A DNA stretch of 52,923 nt from JAAYYM01 sp964483395 (GTDB lineage: Bacteria > Bacillota > Clostridia > Lachnospirales > Lachnospiraceae): NCBI GenBank assembly GCA_964483395.1, contig CAZABT010000004.1:1-52923 (forward strand). The letters run 5' to 3'. Positions 25,379-34,200 of the stretch are shown here, in pieces. A program made the position numbers and the translations under genes. Position 1 is the first letter of the stretch. Every line of letters starts with the position of its first letter. The notes under the pieces were generated by a model. That model was not told where the DNA came from. It did no database searches and worked only from the letters and a program-made list of their open reading frames with translations.

Positions 25379-25975
25379 ATGGAACAGAGAGACAGATTAG
25401 AACAGCAGTTTGATTTCTTTAGAGAGATCGATCAGGAGAAAATGATACAACGTCAGACTTATTTGACGGATGGCAGCAGGAAGGAAAATGACGCAGAGCA
25501 TGCCTGGCATATGGCAGTTATGACAGTGCTGCTGAGTGAATATGCAAATGAGCAGATCGATGTGCTGAAGACGGTTACAATGCTGCTGATTCATGATATT
25601 GTAGAGATTGATGCCGGCGATACCTACGCCTATGATACTGAGGGGCAGAAGACGCAGCGTGCCCGTGAAGAGAAAGCGGCAGCAAGAATTTTCGGTATTC
25701 TGCCTGAGGATCAGCAGACGAAGCTGCGGGATCTGTGGGAGGAGTTTGAATCAGGAGATACTCCCGAGGCAAGATTTGCGCGCACCATGGATCGTATACA
25801 GCCGCTCATCTTAAATGACGCGTCTGGCGGAATCAGTTGGATGGAGCATGGCGTACATATCGATCAGTTACTGGAGCGCAACCGTATTACCCCCGATGGC
25901 TCGAAGAAATTGTGGGAATATGCGTACCAAAGTATGCTGCTTCCAAATGTGGAGAATGGGAAAATTAAGAAATGA
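25379..25975 (+). CDS. HD-domain phosphohydrolase, YfbR-like
   Basis: A 198-residue cytoplasmic metal-dependent phosphohydrolase. Metal ligands are visible as H in NDAEHAWHMAVM, the paired HD in LLIHDIVEIDAGDTYAYD and a later Asp in ARTMDRIQPL. Relatives hydrolyse 5'-deoxynucleotides. AGAGGAGG at 25362-25369 supports the ATG at 25379 over the TTG directly before it. It follows dacA after about 60 bases and ends in a terminator shared with the converging araC gene. Confidence 0.92.
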   Translation: MEQRDRLEQQFDFFREIDQEKMIQRQTYLTDGSRKENDAEHAWHMAVMTVLLSEYANEQIDVLKTVTMLLIHDIVEIDAGDTYAYDTEGQKTQRAREEKAAARIFGILPEDQQTKLRDLWEEFESGDTPEARFARTMDRIQPLILNDASGGISWMEHGVHIDQLLERNRITPDGSKKLWEYAYQSMLLPNVENGKIKK

Positions 25976-25983
25976 GAATCAGG

Positions 25984-26025
25984 AAATACCGCAATCAAAT
26001 GATATTTTGGCTGCGGTATTTTTTT
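25984..26025 (+). terminator. Terminator overlapping the 3' end of the convergent araC gene
   Basis: AAATACCGCA at 25984-25993 pairs with TGCGGTATTT at 26012-26021, followed by Ts to 26025. The right arm lies inside the last codons of the minus-strand araC gene, so it serves the HD gene and is embedded in coding sequence. Confidence 0.75.
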
Positions 26026-26858
26026 GGACAAATGCCGTAGGTCTGCTTGAAGATTTTTGAAAAGGTCAATGCATTATCATACCCGACACTGGCAGAGATA
26101 TCTTGAATGGACATATGAGTCAGTTGGAGCAGTTCAGCTGCTTTTTTGAGCTTATAACTGACTAGATATTCCTGAGGGGAAATATTTAATTGCTTTTTAA
26201 AGACAGAGGTCAGGTAAGAACGATTAATGCCAATGTATTGAGCAATATCATTGACCTTGATATGATCATAATTGAATTTGATATATTGCAAAGCATAATC
26301 TACATAGGTGGCGCCGGAATAGTCATATTGCTGTCTTTCACGTTTGACAGCGGCCTGTGCATCTATTATGGTGGAAATGATTTCATAGAGATAGCCGACA
26401 CGTTTGATTTCATTTGCCAAAGTCAATTCATTGGTATCAAGAATTTTTTGAATGATCGGAAGATATACCTTGGTGGGAATGGTTGAGTGGATAACAGGTG
26501 TCTCAGCACTCAATTCCATATGATCCAGATATGTAGTCGCCATTTCCCCATCAAAGGTAATCCACATATACTCCCATGGATTTTCATCATCTGCAAAGTA
26601 ACGAATGGGATGATTTTTCGGAATCAGAAAAATATCATCCTTTTTCAGATGATACAGTTTATTATTGACTTCCAGTATCCCTTTGCCGTCTAAAATGAAA
26701 TGGACATGATATTCATTGGGAATCTTATGATCATAGGTATAGCCGGGCGGGCATTGCTGTTGTCCGCAATGCACCAAAAACAAATCATTCGTTTGCCGTT
26801 CTATGTTTAATAAACAGCGAAACCCTGCTATGTTTTTATAGGTAGTTTCTTTTCCCAT
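25995..26858 (-). CDS. AraC-family regulator of the alpha-galactoside operon
   Basis: A 287-residue regulator. The N-terminal cupin (about 20-150) binds a sugar (EYHVHFILDGKGILEVNNKLY, DDIFLIPKNHPIRYF). The C-terminal pair of helix-turn-helix motifs (about 190-285) contains IKVNDIAQYIGINRSYLTSVFKK and DISASVGYDNALTFSKIFKQ. This plan matches MsmR/RafR-type activators of raffinose and melibiose uptake. It is divergent from the sugar-binding protein gene, and a GAGGGA site precedes the ATG. Clustered ATGTC/GACAT half-sites in the shared upstream region are its likely binding sites. Confidence 0.92.
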   Translation of the reverse strand: MGKETTYKNIAGFRCLLNIERQTNDLFLVHCGQQQCPPGYTYDHKIPNEYHVHFILDGKGILEVNNKLYHLKKDDIFLIPKNHPIRYFADDENPWEYMWITFDGEMATTYLDHMELSAETPVIHSTIPTKVYLPIIQKILDTNELTLANEIKRVGYLYEIISTIIDAQAAVKRERQQYDYSGATYVDYALQYIKFNYDHIKVNDIAQYIGINRSYLTSVFKKQLNISPQEYLVSYKLKKAAELLQLTHMSIQDISASVGYDNALTFSKIFKQTYGICPKKYRSQNII

Positions 26859-27186
26859 AAGACATTTCCCTCAATTTTCCTTTGTTTCATTGCTGCACAA
26901 CAGGAACTCTTTTTGAATTATAACACATTTTAGACGATGGGAAAAGAATTGATAGTAAAATCAATGCATTTCCAACAAAAAGACATGAAATATGGAGTTA
27001 TGTCGTGAATGAAAAGAAAAAAGCAACATAAAACCATGGAATCATGACATAATCCCATATTTTTTAGATGTTTTGTATAGTACAATAGGAATATGTCAAG
27101 AGACATTGTACATTTTGACATAAAATCATAGTAGGCATGCACCGAAGCATTGGTGCATACGGATTTCATCTAAGGGAGGATTCGAA
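26859..27186. promoter_or_regulatory. Divergent control region of araC and the alpha-galactoside operon
   Basis: This 328-base region has no gene. On the minus strand an extended -10 (TGT then TATAAT, 26925-26917) suits the araC gene. Toward the plus side, ATGTC or its complement GACAT occurs six times (26982, 27000, 27046, 27093, 27102, 27117). These include an 11-base imperfect inverted pair (26998-27008 with 27042-27052) and an eight-base perfect pair TATGTCAA/TTGACATA (27092-27099 with 27115-27122). Weak -10 candidates TATAGT (27076) and TACAAT (27081) lie between them. Confidence 0.5.
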
Positions 27187-28545
27187 ATGAAATTGAAAAA
27201 GGTTTTAGCAACAGTATTAGCATCTGCAATGGTACTATCCATGATGGGATGTGGTAGTGGAGCAGCCACAGAAGCAGCGGGTACGGAAGCAGCACCTGAA
27301 GCGGCAGCCGAAGCAGAAGCACCGGCAACAGAAACAGAGCCCGCGGCGGAACCTGCAGCAGAGGTGTCACCGGATACTCTGACCATTGCAATCTGGGATA
27401 CCAATCAGGAACCAGGCTTGACACAGATTGTAAATGACTTTACGGCAGAAACAGGAATCAAGGCACAGATTCAGGTTACGCCGTGGGATCAGTATTGGAC
27501 CATGCTCGAAGCAGGAGCGACAGGCGGATCACTGCCAGATGTATTTTGGATGCATTCAAACGAAATTACCACTTATGCAGAATATGACATGCTGCTTGAA
27601 TTGACAGATAAAATTGCAGCAAGTCAAGCTCTTGATATGAGTAAATTCCCGCAGGATATTGTTGGAATTTATAACTTTGACGGAAAGCAGTATGCAGTGC
27701 CAAAGGATTTTGATACAATTGCTCTGTGGTATAACAAAACAATGTTTGATGAGGCAGGTATTGCATATCCGGACGATACATGGACATGGGATGATTTTGC
27801 AGATGCCTGCAAGAAGCTGACAAAGGATGACGGCAGCCAGTATGGATATGCAATCAAGCCTTCTAACAATCAGGACGGTTGGTATAATACCGCTTACGAT
27901 ATGGGTGGCGAAATTATTACGGCTGATAAGAAAGCATCAGGTATGGATGAGGCAGGTACGATTCAGGCACTTGAGTTTATAACAGGTTTGGTTCAGAATG
28001 GATGTACCCCGGCATATGAAGTCATGACGGAAAACAATCCGGAGGCTTTGTTTGAAGCCGGTAAGGTTGCTATGATTACACAGGGCTCATGGATGCTGGC
28101 TGAGTTATGTAATAACGATTATGTAAAAGCAAACTGTGATATAGCAGTATTACCGAAGGATGCAGCCTCAGGAAGAAGAGCCTCTATCTATAATGGACTG
28201 GGTTGGGCGGCAGCAGCAAATACGGATAAGCCGGATGAAGCGTGGGCCTTGATTGAATACCTTGGTTCTGAAAAGGCACAGCAGAAACAGTCTGATCTTG
28301 GAATTGTTATCTCAGCGTATGAAGGAACCGATTCAAATTGGGTCAATGCATATCCAGACTTTAACCTGCAGGCATATCTGGATATGACCGAGGACATGGT
28401 AATCAGACCTTATTCAAAGCACACAACAATTTGGGAGGATATGATCTCTGAAAAGCTGGTAGATGCATGGACAGGAACAAAAGCAGTTAAGGATGTGTGT
28501 GCGGATATTGCAACAGAAATGAATGCAGATCTGGCAGAAGAATAG
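27187..28545 (+). CDS. Sugar ABC transporter solute-binding lipoprotein
   Basis: A 452-residue extracellular binding protein of the family-1 sugar importers. It has a signal peptide with lipobox MMGC (Cys22), an Ala/Glu/Pro-rich linker to about residue 60, then the binding domain (DTLTIAIWDTNQEPGLTQIVNDF; YAVPKDFDTIALWYNKTMFDEAGI; GKVAMITQGSWM). The last is the usual hinge motif. It captures the substrate, probably raffinose-type galactosides given the alpha-galactosidase downstream, and passes it to the two permeases. AGGGAGG precedes the ATG. The following gap of 75 bases holds the ribosome site for the first permease. Confidence 0.94.
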   Translation: MKLKKVLATVLASAMVLSMMGCGSGAATEAAGTEAAPEAAAEAEAPATETEPAAEPAAEVSPDTLTIAIWDTNQEPGLTQIVNDFTAETGIKAQIQVTPWDQYWTMLEAGATGGSLPDVFWMHSNEITTYAEYDMLLELTDKIAASQALDMSKFPQDIVGIYNFDGKQYAVPKDFDTIALWYNKTMFDEAGIAYPDDTWTWDDFADACKKLTKDDGSQYGYAIKPSNNQDGWYNTAYDMGGEIITADKKASGMDEAGTIQALEFITGLVQNGCTPAYEVMTENNPEALFEAGKVAMITQGSWMLAELCNNDYVKANCDIAVLPKDAASGRRASIYNGLGWAAAANTDKPDEAWALIEYLGSEKAQQKQSDLGIVISAYEGTDSNWVNAYPDFNLQAYLDMTEDMVIRPYSKHTTIWEDMISEKLVDAWTGTKAVKDVCADIATEMNADLAEE

Positions 28546-28620
28546 AAATGATACAGTGATAACGATAGGGCAGACTGAAAGGTGGTCTGCCCTATTGAGA
28601 CTGAAAGAAGGAGGCTGTTT

Positions 28621-29535
28621 ATGGCTGAAAAAGCAAACCGGCATAAAGGCACAAAACAGAGCCGCAATGAGTTTCTGTGGGGATGGTTGTTTCTGCTTCC
28701 GACCATGATTGGATTGATTGTTCTCAATATCATTCCGATATTTCAGACAGTATATCAGAGCTTTTTTAAGACAGGAGCATTTGGGAAAGGAAATGTTTTT
28801 GTGGGCTTTCGTAATTATGCCAAAATGCTTCATGATGAAAGCGTATGGCAGGCATTGCTCAATACATTTAAGTATGCAATCGTAGAGGTGCCATTTTCCA
28901 TTATCATCGCAATTATTTTGGCAGTTCTTCTTAATAGAAAAATGCATGGCAGGACAGTTTACCGTACGATTTATTTTCTCCCTATGGTGGCGGCACCGGC
29001 AGCAGTGGCAATGGTATGGAGATGGTTGTACAATTCGGAATTTGGTCTGCTGAATCATATGCTGACTTCTGTCGGCTTGAAGTCGGTCAACTGGATTTCC
29101 AATCCTGATATTACATTTATTTCAATTGCGGTGGTCGGTATCTGGTCGGTCATAGGCTATAACATGGTACTGTTTCTTGCAGGTCTGCAGGAGATACCGA
29201 GAGATTATTATGAAGCAGCGCAGATAGATGGGGCAACCGGAATCAAACAATTTCTACATATTACGCTTCCTTTGATTTCTCCGACTATGTTTTTTGTCAG
29301 TGTAACAAGGATCATCAGTGCCATGCAGGTGTTTGATACGATTTACATGATGCTGGATAAGACCAATCCTGCATTTCCAAAGACACAGTCTTTGGTATAT
29401 TTGTTTTATAAATATTCCTTTATTGAAGCAAACAAGGGATATGGGTCAACGATTGTTATGCTGCTGTTAGCCGTGATCATGGCCATCACGGTCATACAGA
29501 TGATCTGCCAGAAAAAGTGGGTACATTATAATTAG
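28621..29535 (+). CDS. Sugar ABC transporter permease, MalF/MsmF type
   Basis: A 304-residue inner-membrane protein with six TM helices. It begins with a Lys/Arg-rich cytoplasmic stretch, then TM1 (GWLFLLPTMIGLIVLNIIPI). The EAA loop that docks the ATPase reads YYEAAQIDGATGIKQFLHITLPL. AAGGAGG supports the ATG at 28621; an earlier in-frame GTG at 28582 has no such site. It pairs with the next permease, and together they import the galactoside. Confidence 0.94.
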   Translation: MAEKANRHKGTKQSRNEFLWGWLFLLPTMIGLIVLNIIPIFQTVYQSFFKTGAFGKGNVFVGFRNYAKMLHDESVWQALLNTFKYAIVEVPFSIIIAIILAVLLNRKMHGRTVYRTIYFLPMVAAPAAVAMVWRWLYNSEFGLLNHMLTSVGLKSVNWISNPDITFISIAVVGIWSVIGYNMVLFLAGLQEIPRDYYEAAQIDGATGIKQFLHITLPLISPTMFFVSVTRIISAMQVFDTIYMMLDKTNPAFPKTQSLVYLFYKYSFIEANKGYGSTIVMLLLAVIMAITVIQMICQKKWVHYN

Positions 29536-29552
29536 TAGGAGGTGATATCGTT

Positions 29553-30383
29553 ATGGATAAGAGAAAAGCAATCAATACCTGTATGATACATTGTATTTTG
29601 ATATTAGGTGCCATTGTTATGATTATACCATTTGGCTGGATGATATTGACATCCTTCAAGACGGTATCAGAATCAACGCAAATGAATCCGTTTATTATTT
29701 TTCCGTCAAAATGGAGAACAGATGCATTTCAATCCGTTATCAGCAAAATGAGTTTTACCAGACTATATTGGAATACGTTGGTACTGATAGTCGGGAGAGT
29801 AATTTGTGCGGTATTGACAGCGACTTTGGCAGGATATGCCTTTGGCAGACTGCATTTTAAGGGAAAGGAACTGGCTTTTTCATTGGTATTGTTTCAAATG
29901 ATGGTCCCTTCACAGATTTTCATTATTCCGCAATATTTGATGGTAAGCAGGATTGGAATGTTAAACACATCGTTTGCACTTGTTTTTCCGGGATTGGTGA
30001 CGGCGTTTGGAACTTTTTTGCTGAGACAGGCGTATATGGGATTGCCGAAAGAACTGGAGGAGGCGGCCCGACTGGATGGCTGCAATATCGGTCAGACATT
30101 TTTATATGTGATGGCACCATTGACAAAGTCTTCCATGGTCGCACTGGCAATTTTTACAGCCTTGTTTGCATTTAAGGATCTGATGTGGCCGTTAGTCGTC
30201 AATACAGAGCAACGATCAATGCCTCTGTCAGCGGCATTGGCAAAGCTTCAAGGACAATTTGTGGCAAACTATCCGGAACTAATGGCAGCTTCTTTACTTG
30301 CCTGCATTCCGATGATTATTATTTATATTCTGTTTCAGAAGCAATTTATTGAGGGAGTCGCTACATCCGGAGGAAAATTATAA
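29553..30383 (+). CDS. Sugar ABC transporter permease, MalG/MsmG type
   Basis: A 276-residue second permease with six TM helices and the EAA loop LEEAARLDGCNIGQTFLYVMAP. It ends in FIEGVATSGGKL, a common terminus in this subfamily. TAGGAGG precedes the ATG, 17 bases after the first permease. No ATPase gene is present in the operon; as in many Firmicutes, a shared MsmK-type ATPase encoded elsewhere must power the transporter. Confidence 0.94.
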   Translation: MDKRKAINTCMIHCILILGAIVMIIPFGWMILTSFKTVSESTQMNPFIIFPSKWRTDAFQSVISKMSFTRLYWNTLVLIVGRVICAVLTATLAGYAFGRLHFKGKELAFSLVLFQMMVPSQIFIIPQYLMVSRIGMLNTSFALVFPGLVTAFGTFLLRQAYMGLPKELEEAARLDGCNIGQTFLYVMAPLTKSSMVALAIFTALFAFKDLMWPLVVNTEQRSMPLSAALAKLQGQFVANYPELMAASLLACIPMIIIYILFQKQFIEGVATSGGKL

Positions 30384-30403
30384 CAAAGTCAGGAGATTAA
30401 TAT

Positions 30404-32620
30404 ATGCCTATCATATATCATGAATCATCAAAGGAATTTCACATATATAATGAGCAGATCAGCTATATTATTGAAATCATGGAGAACGGACAGCTTGGAA
30501 ACCTGTATTACGGAAAGCGTGTCAGGGACAGAGAATCTTTTGCATATTTGCACGAGGATCATGAAAGACCATTAGCTGCGCTGGCGGGAGAAGCGCCCTG
30601 TGAGCTGTGTCTGCAGTACACCAGACAGGAATATCCATCTTATGGAATAGGAGATTATCGCTACGGAGCCTGTACAGTAGAGCAAAGTAACGGAAGCCGA
30701 ATCGTCAAATTCGAGTATGCCAAGCATGTGATATATGCTGGGAAGAAGAAAATCGAGCCGCTTCCGGCAACCTATGTAGAGGATAAAAAAGAGGCAGTGA
30801 GTTTAGAAATCATGCTGTATGACAAGGTGATGGACACGGAACTGATACTGACCTATACAATTTATGAAGCAATGCCTGTCCTTACCAGACATGCAAAATA
30901 TGTTCACAGGGGAGCGAAAAAAATCATCCTGCAAAATGCAATGAGTGCATGTGTAGATTTGCCGGATAAGGATTATGATATGCTGCACCTGTCGGGGGCA
31001 TGGGCTAGAGAACGTTATATAAAGACGAGAAAATTGGAGCAGGGGATTCAGGCAATCTATAGCATGCGTGGAGCAAGCAGCGCGGAGCATAATCCTTTTT
31101 TAGCATTGAAAAGACGCAATACAACTGAAGATGCAGGAGAGGTGTACGGATTTAGTTTGGTTTACAGTGGAAGCTTCCTGGGACAGGTTGAAGTTTGTTC
31201 ACATGATACGACACGTGTTCTGTTTGGAATTCATCCGGAAACCTTTTCATGGAGTCTTGACAAAAATGATGAATTTCAAACGCCGGAGCTTGTCATGGTA
31301 TATTCAGCAACCGGACTGAACACTATGAGTCAGACATTTCATAAGCTGTATCGTACAAGACTTGTGAGAGGAATATGGCGTGATCGGGAAAGGCCGGTAC
31401 TTTTAAATAATTGGGAAGCAACCTACATGGATTTTGATGAATACGATATTCTCAGAATTGCAGCAAAGGCAAAGGAGGTTGGAGTAGAGCTCTTTGTTTT
31501 GGATGACGGCTGGTTTGGAGAGCGCGATGAGGATGACAGGAGCTTGGGAGACTGGTATGCAAATTCAAAGAAGCTGCCAAATGGTATTTCAGGTTTATCC
31601 AGAAATGTTGAGAAGCTGGGAATGAAGTTTGGAATTTGGATAGAGCCTGAGATGGTAAACAAGAACAGCAATCTGTATAGAGAACATCCGGACTGGATCA
31701 TAGCAACGCCTGAACGGTTTGAGAGTCCAAGCAGACGACAGCATGTGTTGGACTATTCCCGCAGAGAAGTCGTGGATGCGGTCTTTACAATGCTGGATCA
31801 GCTATTTAGTGAATCAAAGATATCCTATGTCAAATGGGATATGAATCGGTATATTACAGAGTGCTATTCACGAGCGGCAGCAGCAGACGGACAGGGAAAG
31901 ATAATGCATCAATACATACTGGGTGTATATGATCTGTATACAAGATTGACGACACGATATCCGGAAATTTTATTTGAATCCTGTTCCAGCGGTGGAGCCA
32001 GATTTGACCCGGGAATGTTGTATTTTGCACCACAGACTTGGTGTAGCGATGATACTGATGCAGTTGAAAGACTGAAGATTCAATATGGCACAAGTCTGGT
32101 TTATCCGATTTCAAGTATCGGTGCTCACATATCTGCCGTACCCAATCATCAGCTTAATCGTGTGACATCGTTAGATACACGTGCGAACGTTGCTTATTTC
32201 GGAGCATTTGGGTATGAGCTGGATTTAAACAAATTGTCTGATGTGGAAATAGAGCAGGTTAAGGCACAGGTTCAATATTACAAAGCATACAGATGTTTGA
32301 TTCACCAAGGAATTTTCTACAGACTCATCAATCCGTTTCAGTCAAAGAATACGGCTTGGATTGTTGTAGCTGAGGATGGCAGCGAAGCAATTGCAGCCTA
32401 TTATCAACAGCTGAACTATGTAAATGCCGGAGGACTGCGGTTCAGACTGGCTGGGTTAGAGGAGGAGGCATTATACAGGGTTTCGTTTTTTGGACAGACC
32501 GAGCGATTTCATGGCAATGAATTGATGTATGCGGGGATTCCGATTAACAGAAAGAAACTCACTGAAAGCGGAGGGGATTTTGTTTCTGTACTTTTTCATA
32601 TTGAAAAATGTGAGGAATGA
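30404..32620 (+). CDS. Alpha-galactosidase, GH36
   Basis: A 738-residue cytoplasmic enzyme that removes terminal alpha-1,6-galactose from melibiose, raffinose and stachyose. It has an N-terminal beta-sandwich (about 1-330), a catalytic TIM barrel with LLNNWEATYMDF and FVLDDGWFG, nucleophile Asp479 in YVKWDMNR and acid/base Asp549 in CSDDTD, then a C-terminal beta domain. Both residues sit at the family's expected positions. CAGGAG precedes the ATG. It has no signal peptide, so imported sugars are cleaved inside. A strong terminator follows at 32763-32820. Confidence 0.96.
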   Translation: MPIIYHESSKEFHIYNEQISYIIEIMENGQLGNLYYGKRVRDRESFAYLHEDHERPLAALAGEAPCELCLQYTRQEYPSYGIGDYRYGACTVEQSNGSRIVKFEYAKHVIYAGKKKIEPLPATYVEDKKEAVSLEIMLYDKVMDTELILTYTIYEAMPVLTRHAKYVHRGAKKIILQNAMSACVDLPDKDYDMLHLSGAWARERYIKTRKLEQGIQAIYSMRGASSAEHNPFLALKRRNTTEDAGEVYGFSLVYSGSFLGQVEVCSHDTTRVLFGIHPETFSWSLDKNDEFQTPELVMVYSATGLNTMSQTFHKLYRTRLVRGIWRDRERPVLLNNWEATYMDFDEYDILRIAAKAKEVGVELFVLDDGWFGERDEDDRSLGDWYANSKKLPNGISGLSRNVEKLGMKFGIWIEPEMVNKNSNLYREHPDWIIATPERFESPSRRQHVLDYSRREVVDAVFTMLDQLFSESKISYVKWDMNRYITECYSRAAAADGQGKIMHQYILGVYDLYTRLTTRYPEILFESCSSGGARFDPGMLYFAPQTWCSDDTDAVERLKIQYGTSLVYPISSIGAHISAVPNHQLNRVTSLDTRANVAYFGAFGYELDLNKLSDVEIEQVKAQVQYYKAYRCLIHQGIFYRLINPFQSKNTAWIVVAEDGSEAIAAYYQQLNYVNAGGLRFRLAGLEEEALYRVSFFGQTERFHGNELMYAGIPINRKKLTESGGDFVSVLFHIEKCEE

Positions 32621-33164
32621 GAGTGAGGCGTGACATGCTGGAACTGGAACTGGAAATATGGATATTGGTGGAGTGGATTGGTTCATGTGGGCATTTATAT
32701 GCCGTTTCATGAAAAGACAAAAGGATTCCGTGATATTTGAAACGATAATATTCATAGGGATTACAGGCAATCACGAATTGGGAAGCTGTTTTTTATAATT
32801 CGGAAGATTGCCTGTTTTTTGATTGAACAGAGGAGATTGTCTCTTCTTGTGTTGGGTTCGATATTTGAAATTTTATGTAATATGTCATATTGTGTCGTAT
32901 GAGATTATGTGGTAAGATACGAATCAGCTTATGTACCTATTGGAAATGTAATTGTATATGGACAATCATCCTACATAGGAACTTCCATATAGCCTGCATA
33001 AGCATCTTTGGCTTTTCAGCCGGAAATTCACTTACGAAAAAATCGAGATTATACTCAAGACTGTTCAAGACAGAGAAGAAAGAATACTCTCGGGAACTGC
33101 TGACAAAAACTGTGCAAAGCAGATTGTCTTTGTGCGCCCAATCATATATAATGGAGGTACTTGA
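32621..33164 (+). other. 544-base intergenic region between GH36 and Rpn genes
   Basis: It holds the alpha-galactosidase terminator (32763-32820) and, beyond it, about 345 bases without a convincing gene. An open frame of 92 codons at 32890-33168 has no ribosome site, a Cys/Arg-rich composition and overlaps the next start, so I treat it as noise. Confidence 0.6.
32763..32820 (+). terminator. Terminator of the alpha-galactoside operon
   Basis: ACAGGCAATC at 32763-32772 pairs with GATTGCCTGT at 32806-32815, with an inner CGAATT/AATTCG helix, then a run of Ts to 32820. It lies about 140 bases after the GH36 stop. Confidence 0.8.
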
Positions 33165-34169
33165 ATGAGTAGAAAAAAGATTTGTTTTGGAACTGCCTAT
33201 GGAGACAGCAGCTGGAAAAGGACGAGCCGGCGTTTTCGTTTTTTCTTTGAGAGATTCGGAGTTAACCGTAAACTGAAGGACAGAATGTTCGTGATGCTCT
33301 TTTCGGATCGGAAAAGGTTGTTGGAGCTGTACAATGCTCTGAATGACTCAGCCTATATGGATGAAACTGAGCTGACCATTACCACGATAGATGATGCGGT
33401 CTACATGGGAATGAAGAATGACTGTTCCTTCATCGTGGGAAATCAGTTGAATCTATATGAGCATCAGTCGACCTTTTGTGCCAACATGCCGTTGCGAGGG
33501 CTGATTTATCTGGTGGATATCTATCAGGCATATATAGAGCTGCATGAGTATAATATCTATGGGAAGAAGCTGATCAAGCTGCCCGCTCCAAGATATGTGG
33601 TGTTTTATAACGGGACAGAGGAACGTCCGGATAAGGAAATTCTGCAATTGTCGGAAGCCTTTGAGGGGGATGCGGACTGTCTGGAATTTCGGGCTGTGAT
33701 GTATAACATCAACTATGGGCATAATCAGAAACTGATGGAACAGTGTAAGGTGTTGGAGGACTATGCGATATTCATCGAAACCATCCGGAAGTATCAGCAG
33801 AAGGGCTATCTGCTCAAGCTGGCAGTAGAGTTGGCTGTACGGGATTGTATCGAACAGGATATCCTGCGAGAGTTTCTCATAAAGAATCGAAGTGAGGTGT
33901 TGAGTGTGCTGTTGACAGAGTATAATGAAAAGAAGCATATCCGAATGGAACGGGAAGATGCCTACGATGAAGGAAAAGCTGAAGGGAAAGCTGAAGGGAA
34001 AACAGAATTGTTAGTTGCTATGATCAGACGTAAAGCGGATCAAGGGATGCCGGCATCTGAGATAGCGGATCTGTTTGAACTTGATACACAATATGTAGAA
34101 AACATTGTTAAACTTTTAAAGGAGGACGTGAGCAGAACAGATGAGCAGATAGCCGGATTGCTGTTGTGA
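33165..34169 (+). CDS. Rpn-family PD-(D/E)XK nuclease / putative transposase-like protein
   Basis: A 334-residue protein of the Rpn (recombination-promoting nuclease) family, common in many copies in gut Clostridia. The nuclease core (about 35-125) includes the acidic DDAVYMGMKND stretch and the LYEHQST motif, whose E-x-Q replaces the classical E-x-K. The C-terminal part has a Lys/Glu/Gly repeat (GKAEGKAEGKTE, about 270-280) and a small helical domain (MPASEIADLFELDTQYVENI). GGAGG precedes the ATG. It lies 31 bases before the histidine kinase gene and may be cotranscribed with it. Its relatives promote RecA-independent recombination; a role here is unknown. Confidence 0.85.
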   Translation: MSRKKICFGTAYGDSSWKRTSRRFRFFFERFGVNRKLKDRMFVMLFSDRKRLLELYNALNDSAYMDETELTITTIDDAVYMGMKNDCSFIVGNQLNLYEHQSTFCANMPLRGLIYLVDIYQAYIELHEYNIYGKKLIKLPAPRYVVFYNGTEERPDKEILQLSEAFEGDADCLEFRAVMYNINYGHNQKLMEQCKVLEDYAIFIETIRKYQQKGYLLKLAVELAVRDCIEQDILREFLIKNRSEVLSVLLTEYNEKKHIRMEREDAYDEGKAEGKAEGKTELLVAMIRRKADQGMPASEIADLFELDTQYVENIVKLLKEDVSRTDEQIAGLLL

Positions 34170-34200
34170 GCAGACTTGAATCGCTTAGAGGGGGACTTAA

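Noticed and set aside
33124..33152. A good-looking promoter (TTGTCT, 17 bases, TATAAT) before the Rpn gene
   Set aside because: Transcription would start near 33159, downstream of the GGAGG ribosome site at 33153-33157 and only a few bases before the ATG, so the message would lack the site it needs.
32890..33168. A 92-codon frame between the GH36 and Rpn genes
   Set aside because: No ribosome site, Cys/Arg/Ile-rich composition and overlap with the well-supported Rpn start.
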